From [Empedobacter] haloabium (GTDB taxonomy: Bacteria; Pseudomonadota; Gammaproteobacteria; Burkholderiales; Burkholderiaceae_D): a stretch of 64,000 nt of DNA. The stretch's first letter is position 1; each line of letters starts with the position of its first letter. Shown here piece by piece: positions 26,179 to 34,886 of this stretch. The notes under the pieces were generated by a model. That model was given only the letters and a program-made list of their open reading frames with translations, did not search any database and was not told the origin of the DNA. The position numbers and the translations under genes were made by a program. The DNA lies in assembly GCA_008011715.2 (NCBI GenBank), contig CP136508.1:4092001-4156000 (forward strand). The letters run 5' to 3'.

Positions 26179-27455
26179 GCGACGCCGTCCGCCGCGCCGT
26201 CGAGGCGGTGTGGCGCATCGAATCGGCCCGCATCGTGGCGGTGCTGACGCGCATGCTGCGCGACGTCGGCCTGGCGGAGGAGATGGCGCAGGAAGCGCTG
26301 GTCAGCGCGCTGGAAACATGGCCCACGGCCGGCACGCCGGACAATCCGGCCGCGTGGCTGATGACGGCCGCCAAGCACCGCGCGCTCGACTGGCTGCGCC
26401 ACCGCAAGCTGGAGCAGGAGCGCGAACCGGCGCTGACCTACGAGATCGAAGGTCTGCTGCAGGACGCGGCGCCCGACCTGGACCGGGCGGTGGAAGACAA
26501 GATCGGCGATGACCTGCTGCGCCTGGTCTTCATCGCCTGCCATCCGGTGCTGCCGACCGAGGGCCGGGTCGCGCTGACGCTGCGCCTGCTGGGCGGCCTG
26601 ACGACCGACGAAATCGCCCGCGCCTTCCTGGTGCCCGAACCCACCGTGGCGCAGCGCATCGTGCGCGCCAAGCGCACGCTGGCCGAGGCGCGCGTGCCGT
26701 TCGAGGTGCCGGTCGGGCACGAACTGGTGCAGCGGCTGGCTTCCGTGCTGCAGGTCGTCTACCTGATCTACAACGAGGGTTACGCGGCCAGCGCGGGCGC
26801 CGACTGGATGCGCCCTGCCCTGTGCGACGAGGCGCTGCGGCTGGGCCGCATCCTGGCCGGTCTGGCGCCGCACGAGCCCGAGGTGCATGGCCTGGTGGCG
26901 CTGATGGAAATCCAGTCCTCGCGCGCGCGCGCCCGCACCGATGCGCAGGGTGCCCCGGTGCTGCTGCTCGAACAGGATCGCGCGCGCTGGGACCAGCTGC
27001 TGATCCGGCGCGGGCTGGCGGCCCTGGAGCGGGCCGACACACTGTGCCGCGAGCGCGGCCGCGCGCTCGGCCCGTACGCGCTGCAGGCCGCCATCGCCGC
27101 CTGCCACGCCCGCGCGCGCAAGGCGGCGGACACGGACTGGCCCCGCATCGCCGCGCTGTACGACGCACTGGCCCAGCTGGCGCCATCGCCCGTGGTCGAG
27201 CTCAACCGCGCGGTCGCGCTGGCGATGGCGTTCGGGCCGCAAGCGGGCCTGGAACTGGTGGACAGCCTGGTCGACGAACCCGCGCTGCGCCACTACCACC
27301 TGCTGCCCAGCGTGCGCGGCGACCTGCTGCACAAGCTGGGCCGGCTGGACGAGGCCAGGCTGGAATTCGAACGGGCCGCCGCGCTGACGCGCAATGAGCG
27401 CGAGCGCACCTTGCTGCTGGAGCGGGCGGGAGGCAGCTCCAGTAGATCGAGGTGA
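26175..27455 (+). CDS. ECF sigma factor of the ECF42 group
   Basis: A 426-residue sigma factor. Region 2 is seen in LTRMLRDVGLAEEMAQEALV and NPAAWLMTAAKHRALDWLRH, region 4 in LLGGLTTDEIARAFLVPEPT and VAQRIVRAKRTLAEA. A C-terminal extension of about 230 residues (DUF6596 and TPR-like helices) is the hallmark of ECF42, which has no dedicated anti-sigma factor. ATG 26175 overlaps the previous stop. ECF42 factors are known to sit beside DGPF proteins and to control them; that layout is exact here. Confidence 0.88.
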   Translation: MSDAVRRAVEAVWRIESARIVAVLTRMLRDVGLAEEMAQEALVSALETWPTAGTPDNPAAWLMTAAKHRALDWLRHRKLEQEREPALTYEIEGLLQDAAPDLDRAVEDKIGDDLLRLVFIACHPVLPTEGRVALTLRLLGGLTTDEIARAFLVPEPTVAQRIVRAKRTLAEARVPFEVPVGHELVQRLASVLQVVYLIYNEGYAASAGADWMRPALCDEALRLGRILAGLAPHEPEVHGLVALMEIQSSRARARTDAQGAPVLLLEQDRARWDQLLIRRGLAALERADTLCRERGRALGPYALQAAIAACHARARKAADTDWPRIAALYDALAQLAPSPVVELNRAVALAMAFGPQAGLELVDSLVDEPALRHYHLLPSVRGDLLHKLGRLDEARLEFERAAALTRNERERTLLLERAGGSSSRSR

Positions 27456-27495
27456 CGCAGTTTTTGGCGGATGGTACCCGCAGCAGCCGCTCCGC

Positions 27496-27659
27496 TGGGG
27501 TCTGTCCCCGCTAAGCGATAGCCCGGATCAAAGTTGGCGGCGTGACCAGGGGACTGACCCCGGTTTTCATCGCAAACCATCCGGAGCCGACAGAAATGCG
27601 GCGGAGCGGCAGCCGCCGAATAAAACCGGGGTCAGTCCCTTGCAGGGACAGACCCCGAG
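27496..27659. repeat. Dispersed intergenic hairpin repeat after the ECF42 operon
   Basis: Outer GGGGTCTGTCCCC and GGGACAGACCCC are inverted, as are GGGACTGACCCCGGTTTT and AAAACCGGGGTCAGTCCC. It lies between the convergent ECF42 and GFA genes, overlaps the GFA stop (27632) and encodes its last residues. Confidence 0.65.
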
Positions 27660-28066
27660 CCCTGCAACGTCCCTTCCTTGCGCGTGCGCACATAGCGCGG
27701 CAAGGTATCGGCCAGCTTCAGCCAGCGCACGTGGCTCTGCATGAAGATGTGGTCGCCCGGCGGCACCAGCTCCGGATCGTCCAGGCTGGCGGTGGTGATG
27801 TCCAGCTCGTCGGGCCAGCGCTCGTCCTCGAACGCCAGCTGGGTGCCGCAGTCGGCGCAGAAGCGGCGCGAGATGCCGGGGCTGGAATGGTAGGTGGCCG
27901 GCTTGCCCATCGTGTAGCGCAGGCCGGCGCGCTTGACGGAGAACCAGGCCACGGCCGGGGCGCCGGTGGCGCGGCGGCACATCGAGCAATGGCACAGCGT
28001 GCTGTTGAACGGCGTTTCCGTCACCAGGTAGCGCACCGCGCCGCAGAAGCAGCCGCCCTGCATCAT
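27632..28066 (-). CDS. GFA family (CENP-V/glutathione-dependent formaldehyde-activating) protein
   Basis: A 144-residue zinc-binding protein. Zinc ligands are CFCGAVRY, CHCSMCRR and CADCGTQL, the standard GFA pattern. The family includes glutathione-dependent formaldehyde-activating enzyme, but most members are uncharacterised. The final residues (GSGSVPARD) are encoded by the intergenic repeat. It follows the Imm26-like gene on the same strand with a one-base gap. Confidence 0.85.
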   Translation of the reverse strand: MMQGGCFCGAVRYLVTETPFNSTLCHCSMCRRATGAPAVAWFSVKRAGLRYTMGKPATYHSSPGISRRFCADCGTQLAFEDERWPDELDITTASLDDPELVPPGDHIFMQSHVRWLKLADTLPRYVRTRKEGTLQGSGSVPARD

Positions 28067-28067
28067 G

Positions 28068-28529
28068 TCAATGCTCCAGTAATTTGGTCAGCAGCAGCTC
28101 GGTCGAGCCGTAGCCGTACAACGAATCGCTTTCCAGCCCTTCCGTTTCGTACGGCACCGACACTTCCCGCTCGGGCTTGGCCGGATCGTCCGCGTAAGTG
28201 GCCTGCCAGGCGCGCTTCAAGGTGTCGGAACGGCGGATGAAGACCGGCACCGGCCAGTCGTTGCGGTCGAAGCGCTCGGCATCGCCCAGCACCGGCCAGC
28301 GGCCGTTGGCCAGCGCCATGTCGCCGGTGCGGATGGCCTTGAGCGCGTCGCGTGCCGTCAGCTGCTGCACTTCGGCCAGGGTCGGCATCGCCGGCCGCTT
28401 CGGGCCGAACAGGTAGGCCAGCATGATCTTGCCCTGCGGCGACATGCGGGCGACAAGCCCGGCCGCGTACCCGCCGTTCATCAGCGGTACGGCAAACCAG
28501 CTTCCTTCATGATAAGGCTGTAACTTCAT
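28068..28529 (-). CDS. Imm26-like protein
   Basis: A 153-residue soluble protein resembling immunity protein 26. The start GSWFAVPLMNGGYAAGLVAR and MLAYLFGPKRPAMP follow that family's pattern. ATG 28529 is chosen because AAAGGG lies 6 bases before it; the 16 in-frame residues upstream are Arg/Gly-rich and unlikely. Imm26 proteins occur near polymorphic toxins, but no toxin gene is adjacent, so an immunity role is not shown. It is immediately upstream of the GFA gene. Confidence 0.65.
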   Translation of the reverse strand: MKLQPYHEGSWFAVPLMNGGYAAGLVARMSPQGKIMLAYLFGPKRPAMPTLAEVQQLTARDALKAIRTGDMALANGRWPVLGDAERFDRNDWPVPVFIRRSDTLKRAWQATYADDPAKPEREVSVPYETEGLESDSLYGYGSTELLLTKLLEH

Positions 28530-28641
28530 ATATCCCTTTATTGGTGGAGAACGCCCCTCGCGGCGACCTCCTTTCAACGTGCGTTATTGGTCTGTTCGCA
28601 CTTGCTTGCTGCGTGCCGATGGTTCCGGCAATAAAGCCTTA

Positions 28642-28953
28642 TTACTCTACATCCTCGCCATAGCGGTATTGCGCGGCGATCGGGCCGGCCTTGAACAGCG
28701 CGTCGCGCAACGCCTTGTCCAGCTTGCTGTCGCGGCGCCGCGCCCATTCCAGCAGCATGGCCACCTGCTTGCGGGCCATGTCGCGCTGGCTGGACAGCAC
28801 CAGCTTCAGTTCCGGGTCGGTGCAGGCTTCGGCCCGCTGGTTCAGCACGTCCAGCTCGCCCAGCTTGTCGATCAGGGCGGTCAGGCCACGATGCATGTCC
28901 AGCACCTGGGCGTTCAGGTTGTCGCGCGGTTCGACGACGTGTTCCTGCGTCAT
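28642..28953 (-). CDS. Encapsulated-ferritin-like protein lacking iron ligands
   Basis: A 103-residue two-helix protein resembling EncFtn. DMHRGLTALIDKL, LNQRAEACTDPELKLVL and AMLLEWARRRDSKLDKALRD, then LFKAGPI, follow Rhodospirillum EncFtn closely. The three ferroxidase residues are replaced: Glu32 by Lys30, Glu62 by Ala60 and His65 by Gln63 (family number first). No encapsulin gene or cargo-loading tail is seen. ATG 28953 follows GGAGAG; an in-frame ATG at 29004 follows GAGGAAAG and would add 17 residues. The alignment is by eye. Confidence 0.65.
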   Translation of the reverse strand: MTQEHVVEPRDNLNAQVLDMHRGLTALIDKLGELDVLNQRAEACTDPELKLVLSSQRDMARKQVAMLLEWARRRDSKLDKALRDALFKAGPIAAQYRYGEDVE

Positions 28954-29070
28954 GACGCTCTCCGGTCGGTTGATTGCATAACGCGCATTGTCGGCTCTCG
29001 GCATACTTTCCTCAAGTGTAATGGCACGCCCGGAAGCATGGCGCACGAATTTGCAGGCGAATATGTTAAG

Positions 29071-29153
29071 CTTCGCCCTCGCTAGGGGTCCTGGAACACG
29101 TGTTCCGGGTGAGAGATACCCTTCGTACCTGATCTGGATAATGCCAGCGAAGG
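29071..29153 (+). promoter_or_regulatory. TPP (thiamine pyrophosphate) riboswitch
   Basis: The THI-box core is clear: CTAGGGGTCC, then GGGTGAGAGATACCCTT, then ACCTGATCTGGATAATGCC and AGCGAAGGAAAG. The closing CTTCGC (29071-29076) pairs with GCGAAG (29147-29152). A downstream hairpin, GTGCTC (29188-29193) with GAGCAC (29217-29222), ends four bases before the receptor's ATG. It probably serves as the expression platform hiding the ribosome site. It places the TonB receptor under thiamine control. Confidence 0.95.
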
Positions 29154-29225
29154 AAAGCGCAAAGTCGTGTTCACCCCTCCTCTTTGAGTGCTCCGTTCGT
29201 TGGCCGACCAACCGAAGAGCACACA

Positions 29226-31313
29226 ATGTACAAGACCAAGATCGCTTTATCCGCCGCCGCGCTCGCCGTTGCGCAGGCCTTCCCTGCCGCCGCGCTGGCG
29301 CAGACCGACGCCCCCGTCGCCGAAGTCGTCATCACGGGCGCCCGCGCCGACGCGCCGCACGCCGCCGTGGCCGGCTTCACCGACACGCCGCTGCAGCAGA
29401 CGCCCGCCTCCGTCGGCGTCATCACGCGCGAGCAGATGCAGACGCTGAACATCCGCTCCACCACCGACGCGGCGCGCTACGACGCCGGCATCAGCGACGC
29501 CTACAACGCGGTCGGCTATGCCGAGCAGTTCTCGATCCGCGGCTTCAAGCTGGACAACGCGCGCAGCTACCGCAAGGACGGCCTGGCCATTTCCGGCGAC
29601 ACCCAGATCCCGCTGGAGAACAAGGAAAGCATCGAAGTGCTGAAGGGCCTGGCGGGCCTGCAGGCCGGCGTGGCCGCACCCGGCGGCATCGTCAACTACG
29701 TGACCAAACGCCCCACCAACCAGACCCTGCGCTCGGCCCTGGTGGAAGTGAGCGAGCGCGGTACCGTGCTGGGCACCATCGACCTGGGCGGCCGCCTGGC
29801 CGACCGCCGCTTCGGCTACCGCGTCAACCTGGCGACCGAACGCCTGCGCTCGTATATCGAGGGCGCCGACGGCCACCGCAACTTCGTCTCCGGCGCGTTC
29901 GACTGGCAGATCACGCCGCAGGCGCTGCTGCAGATCGACGCCGACTACCAGAACAAGGCGCAGGTCTCGGCACCGGGCTTCCAGCTGATCGATGGGGTGG
30001 CGCTGCCGAACGTGGCCGCCGACACGATGCTGAACAACCAGCCATGGAGCTTCCCCGTCCGCACCGAGACCAGCAACGTCGGCGTGCGCTTCCAATACGA
30101 TTTCACGCCCGAGTGGCGCGCGCTCGTCAGCGCCAACCGGCATGACTTCAAGCGCGACGACTATACGGCCTTCCCGCTCGGTTGCGGCAACGTGGCAGGC
30201 TTCTGCGCCAACGGCGACTACGACGTGTACGACTACCGCAGCCTGGGCGAGAAGAAGAAGCCGCTGGCGGCGCAGGCCATGCTGCAGGGCCGCTTCGCCA
30301 CCGGCGCGCTGCGCCATGAGCTGACGGCGGGCCTGTCCTGGTTCCAGAACAAGGAGAGCTGGGGCGATTACCTGTACAACCCGGTCGGTACCAGCAATAT
30401 CTACCGCCCCGTGATCCTGGCACCGGACGGCGGCAGCAGCGGCCCGGTGTCGGAACGCCGCGTCGACCGCGAAAGCTCGCTGTTCGCCCAGGATATCGTG
30501 GCCCTGACGGAGCAGCTCAAGCTGCACGCGGGTGCGCGCTACACCAAAGTGCGCCGCAGCGAGGTCGGCCTGGACGCGCAGACCGACGCCAGCTTCTGGC
30601 TGCCCAATGTGGCGCTGGTATTCAGCCCGCGCGAGAACGTGTCCGGCTACGTGTCGTATGCGCAGGGCCTCGAGCACGGCGGCATCGCCCCGATCGGCAC
30701 CACCTACCCGAACCGCGCCCTCGAACCCGGCAAGTCGAAGCAGGTCGAGCTGGGCGTGAAGGCCCAGGTGCGCGGCCTCAACCTGGCGGCATCCCTGTTC
30801 CAGATCGAGAAAGGCCTGGAATATACCGACGCCAGCAACACCTACGTGCGCAATGGCCAGGCCCGTCACCGTGGCCTGGAAATGAGCGCGTCGGGCAAGC
30901 CTGCCCGTGACCTGTCCATCGGCGCTTCGCTGGCCGCGCTGCACACCGAGCAGCAAGGCACGGGCCGGAACTACGACGGCAAGCGCGTCACCAATGTGCC
31001 GGCGCTGCGCTCCACCGTGTTCGCCGAATACGCGCTGGCGCAGGTGCCGGGCCTGAAGGTGAACGGCGACTGGCAGTTCGTCGGCAAGAAAGCCTTCGAT
31101 GCGGAGAACCGGACGATGGTGCCGAAGTACCACGTGGTGAACCTGGGCGCATCGTATGCGACCAAGGTGGGCGGCATGCCGCTGGTGCTGCGCGCGCAGG
31201 TACGCAATGCGCTGGACAAGTTCTACTGGCGCGACGTCACGCCGGACCTGGGCGGCTACCTGTTCCCGGGTGCCGAACGGACGTACCGCTTGTCGGCCCA
31301 GCTGGACTTCTAA
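29226..31313 (+). CDS. TonB-dependent outer-membrane receptor, probably for thiamine
   Basis: A 695-residue receptor with a signal peptide (about 1-27, cleaved after ALAQ). The TonB-box-like VVITGAR, the plug domain (LQQTPASVGVITREQMQTLN, QFSIRGFKLDN, IEVLKGLAGLQAG, PGGIVNYVTKRPT) and a 22-strand-type barrel ending in TYRLSAQLDF follow. By sequence alone it looks like a siderophore receptor. The TPP riboswitch just upstream and the PnuC/kinase pair beyond argue for thiamine or a thiamine-like ligand. ATG 29226 is chosen over an upstream start because it begins the signal peptide. Confidence 0.88.
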   Translation: MYKTKIALSAAALAVAQAFPAAALAQTDAPVAEVVITGARADAPHAAVAGFTDTPLQQTPASVGVITREQMQTLNIRSTTDAARYDAGISDAYNAVGYAEQFSIRGFKLDNARSYRKDGLAISGDTQIPLENKESIEVLKGLAGLQAGVAAPGGIVNYVTKRPTNQTLRSALVEVSERGTVLGTIDLGGRLADRRFGYRVNLATERLRSYIEGADGHRNFVSGAFDWQITPQALLQIDADYQNKAQVSAPGFQLIDGVALPNVAADTMLNNQPWSFPVRTETSNVGVRFQYDFTPEWRALVSANRHDFKRDDYTAFPLGCGNVAGFCANGDYDVYDYRSLGEKKKPLAAQAMLQGRFATGALRHELTAGLSWFQNKESWGDYLYNPVGTSNIYRPVILAPDGGSSGPVSERRVDRESSLFAQDIVALTEQLKLHAGARYTKVRRSEVGLDAQTDASFWLPNVALVFSPRENVSGYVSYAQGLEHGGIAPIGTTYPNRALEPGKSKQVELGVKAQVRGLNLAASLFQIEKGLEYTDASNTYVRNGQARHRGLEMSASGKPARDLSIGASLAALHTEQQGTGRNYDGKRVTNVPALRSTVFAEYALAQVPGLKVNGDWQFVGKKAFDAENRTMVPKYHVVNLGASYATKVGGMPLVLRAQVRNALDKFYWRDVTPDLGGYLFPGAERTYRLSAQLDF

Positions 31314-31334
31314 GCGTAAGACCGGGCCGCTGGT

Positions 31335-31847
31335 TCAGCGGCCCAGCACTTCTTCCACCTGGCGCAGCCGCTGTTCCAGCGGCCCGTGGATGCGCACGTG
31401 CGGAATCGCCCGTGCCGCCAGCTCCTCGGCCAGGATCGCATTCACGGCCGCGCTCTGGTCCTCCAGTTCGCGCACCAGCCCTTCGGGCACCCACGGGATG
31501 TCCGGCGCGCACAACAAGGTGACGTCGTAGCGGCGGCTGGCTGCCAGTTCGGCCAGTCCGGCGTCGATCCGGCCGAAGTAATGGCGGCTGTAGACGAGCG
31601 TCATCAGGGGCGTCGTGTCGCAGAACAGGAAACGCCCGGCGCGCGCCGCCGCCAGGTCCTCGCGCGCCAGTTGCGTCTGCGCGATGCGCAGCTGATCCGG
31701 TTCGGCCGGCACGCGCGCGCGCGTCTCGACGAACTCGCGCAGGTATTCCGGCACCCACGGTTCACCATACCGCTCGGCCAGCGCCTGCGCCAAGGTCGTC
31801 TTGCCGGACGAGGCGCTGCCGACGATCGCCACCCGCGTTACGCTCAT
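31335..31847 (-). CDS. NadR-like P-loop kinase, candidate thiamine kinase
   Basis: A 170-residue AAA-type small kinase (NadR ribosylnicotinamide-kinase-like). P-loop GSASSGKTTLAQALAERYG, then VPEYLREFVETR and FLFCDTTPLMTLVYSRHYFG are as in NadR kinases. It lacks the nucleotidyltransferase and regulator domains of full NadR. Partner genes nearby (PnuC permease, riboswitch-controlled receptor) suggest it phosphorylates imported thiamine and traps it, though nicotinamide riboside remains possible. It is 7 bases after the permease stop. Confidence 0.75.
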   Translation of the reverse strand: MSVTRVAIVGSASSGKTTLAQALAERYGEPWVPEYLREFVETRARVPAEPDQLRIAQTQLAREDLAAARAGRFLFCDTTPLMTLVYSRHYFGRIDAGLAELAASRRYDVTLLCAPDIPWVPEGLVRELEDQSAAVNAILAEELAARAIPHVRIHGPLEQRLRQVEEVLGR

Positions 31848-31854
31848 TTCACGC

Positions 31855-32478
31855 TCATTTCAGCACCATCGCGGCGCTGGCCGCGCTGTCCTGTCCCATC
31901 GAGCGGCGCCAGGCCCGCAGGCCCGCCACCGCCATCAGCACGAACATCCCGTACAGCACGGCCGTCAGCACCAGGCCCTTGTGCAGGTACAGTCCCACGT
32001 ACAGCACGTCAACGATGATCCACACGTGCCAGTTCTCCAGCCGCTTGCGCGACAGCAGTACCTGGCCGACCAGGCTGCCGGCCGTCAGGAAGCCGTCCGC
32101 GAATGGCACGTCGGTATCGGTATATGACCGCAGGAACCAGGCCAGCAGGCCGAAAGCGGCCAGCCAGGCCAGCGCCGCGGCCGCCCTGCCGCGCGCCGTC
32201 AGCTGCGTGACCGGCAGGCGTTCGTGCGTGTCGTCGCCGTGCAGCCACTGGTACCAGCCCCAGATGGAAACGGTGATGAAGACCAGCTGCAGGCCCATGT
32301 CGCCATACAGCTTGGCCTGGAAGAACACGGCGCCGTACAGTCCCGAGGACAGGATCGCGAACAGCCAGGCCCAGTGGTTCTGGCGGATGTTCAGCCAGAC
32401 GGTAACGACGGACAGTGCGAAGGAGAGCAGCTCCAGGGGCGTGGTGGCGAGGCCGAAAAGGGTCAGGGATTCGTTCAT
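31855..32478 (-). CDS. PnuC-family vitamin permease (PnuT-like candidate)
   Basis: A 207-residue inner-membrane protein with about seven hydrophobic helices. The PnuC signature is there: LELLSFALSVVTVWLNIRQN, FAILSSGLYGAVFFQAKLYG, the Trp-rich WGWYQWLHGDD, and WHVWIIVDVLYVGLYLHKGL. PnuC proteins are facilitators for nicotinamide riboside, riboflavin or thiamine, with specificity set by context. Here the neighbouring kinase and TPP-riboswitched receptor favour thiamine. ATG 32478 is used; upstream in-frame residues are not membrane-like. The stretch 32479-32592 should hold divergent promoters. Confidence 0.82.
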   Translation of the reverse strand: MNESLTLFGLATTPLELLSFALSVVTVWLNIRQNHWAWLFAILSSGLYGAVFFQAKLYGDMGLQLVFITVSIWGWYQWLHGDDTHERLPVTQLTARGRAAAALAWLAAFGLLAWFLRSYTDTDVPFADGFLTAGSLVGQVLLSRKRLENWHVWIIVDVLYVGLYLHKGLVLTAVLYGMFVLMAVAGLRAWRRSMGQDSAASAAMVLK

Positions 32479-32592
32479 GGGGAGCGCTGGTGAAGAGGCA
32501 GGATTATGCCACGCCGCCCGGTCCGGCGGCAGCCGCGCGCCGTCCGGCGCCACAATTGGCTAGACTGTTGCCCCTTGATGAGGGAGGCAGCG

Positions 32593-33075
32593 ATGGACCA
32601 CGACCTTGACCGTTTTATCTCCGCCCAGGCCAGCGTGTACGGCCAGGTGCTGCGCGAGCTGTGCGACGGCCGCAAGACGAGCCACTGGATGTGGTTCATC
32701 TTCCCCCAGCTGCGCGGGCTGGGCCGCTCCGAGAGGAGCGAATTCTACGGCATCGGCTCGCTGGCCGAGGCACGCGCCTACCTGGCTGACGTGGTGCTGG
32801 GCGAGCGCCTGTACGAGTGCACCGAACTCGTCAACAGCCATGCTGGCCGGCCGATCGAAACCATCCTGGGCGCCGTCGATGCGCAGAAATTCCACTCGTC
32901 GATGACGCTGTTTTCCCGTGCCACGCACGACAATGCGCCGTTCAAGCGCGCGCTCGAGCTGTTCTTCGGCGGGCGGCCGGACGAGGCGACGCTGGAACTG
33001 TTGCAGGCGACGGCCGGGGTCAGACCCGCCGGGTCTGCGTCCAGGGTTCCTCGAGCGCCGCCAGCGGCACGGTAG
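32593..33075 (+). CDS. DUF1810 family protein
   Basis: A 160-residue protein of the DUF1810 family, function unknown. Core segments are LDRFISAQASVYGQVLRELC, SHWMWFIFPQLRGLG, YGIGSLAEARAYLADVVLGE and DAQKFHSSMTLFS. ATG 32593 follows GGGAGGCAGCG. The last 20 or so residues are encoded by the first of two 58-bp repeats (33013-33070), so the natural C-terminus may be shorter. Confidence 0.85.
   Translation: MDHDLDRFISAQASVYGQVLRELCDGRKTSHWMWFIFPQLRGLGRSERSEFYGIGSLAEARAYLADVVLGERLYECTELVNSHAGRPIETILGAVDAQKFHSSMTLFSRATHDNAPFKRALELFFGGRPDEATLELLQATAGVRPAGSASRVPRAPPAAR
33013..33070 (+). repeat. 58-bp direct repeat, copy 1
   Basis: The unit contains GGGGTCAGACCCGCCGGGTC then AGGGTTCCTCGAGCGCCGCC. 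It matches 33121-33178 except for four or so substitutions. The first copy lies inside the 3' end of the DUF1810 gene. Both carry the palindrome GGGGTCAGACCC/GGGTCTG seen inside the MITE-like elements. Confidence 0.75.
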
Positions 33076-33120
33076 ACACACGGCGCGATGCATCCGCCAC
33101 CGTGGCTGCCGCAGCGGACT

Positions 33121-33178
33121 GCCGGGGTCAGACCCGCCGGGTCTGACCCCAGGGTTGCTCGAGCGCCGCCAGCGGCAC
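33121..33178 (+). repeat. 58-bp direct repeat, copy 2
   Basis: Second copy of the unit at 33013-33070, with the fuller palindrome GTCAGACCCGCCGGGTCTGAC. It lies between the convergent DUF1810 and histidine kinase genes and could act as a bidirectional terminator. Confidence 0.75.
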
Positions 33179-33210
33179 GCTGAGGAAACCCAAGGGGACC
33201 GGCACTACTC

Positions 33211-34803
<1,593 letters not shown>

Positions 34804-34837
34804 GGCACAGAACGCGCGCGCCCATGGTGCCAGGACG

Positions 34838-34873
34838 AAAAAAAACCGCCGGCCTTGCGGGCGGCGGTTTTGT
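34838..34873 (-). terminator. Rho-independent terminator of the S46 peptidase gene
   Basis: On the minus strand, AAAACCGCCGCC-CGCAAG-GCCGGCGG runs into eight T. It lies 14 bases beyond the peptidase stop and ahead of the kinase start, so the two genes are separate transcripts. Confidence 0.85.
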
Positions 34874-34886
34874 CCGAGCGTTGCGC

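Noticed and set aside
28068..28529. Toxin-immunity locus around the Imm26-like gene
   Set aside because: No polymorphic toxin or secretion-linked gene lies beside it; only the family resemblance remains.
29226..31313. Siderophore receptor annotation
   Set aside because: Sequence alone allows it, but the TPP riboswitch directly upstream and the vitamin permease/kinase genes make thiamine the better call.
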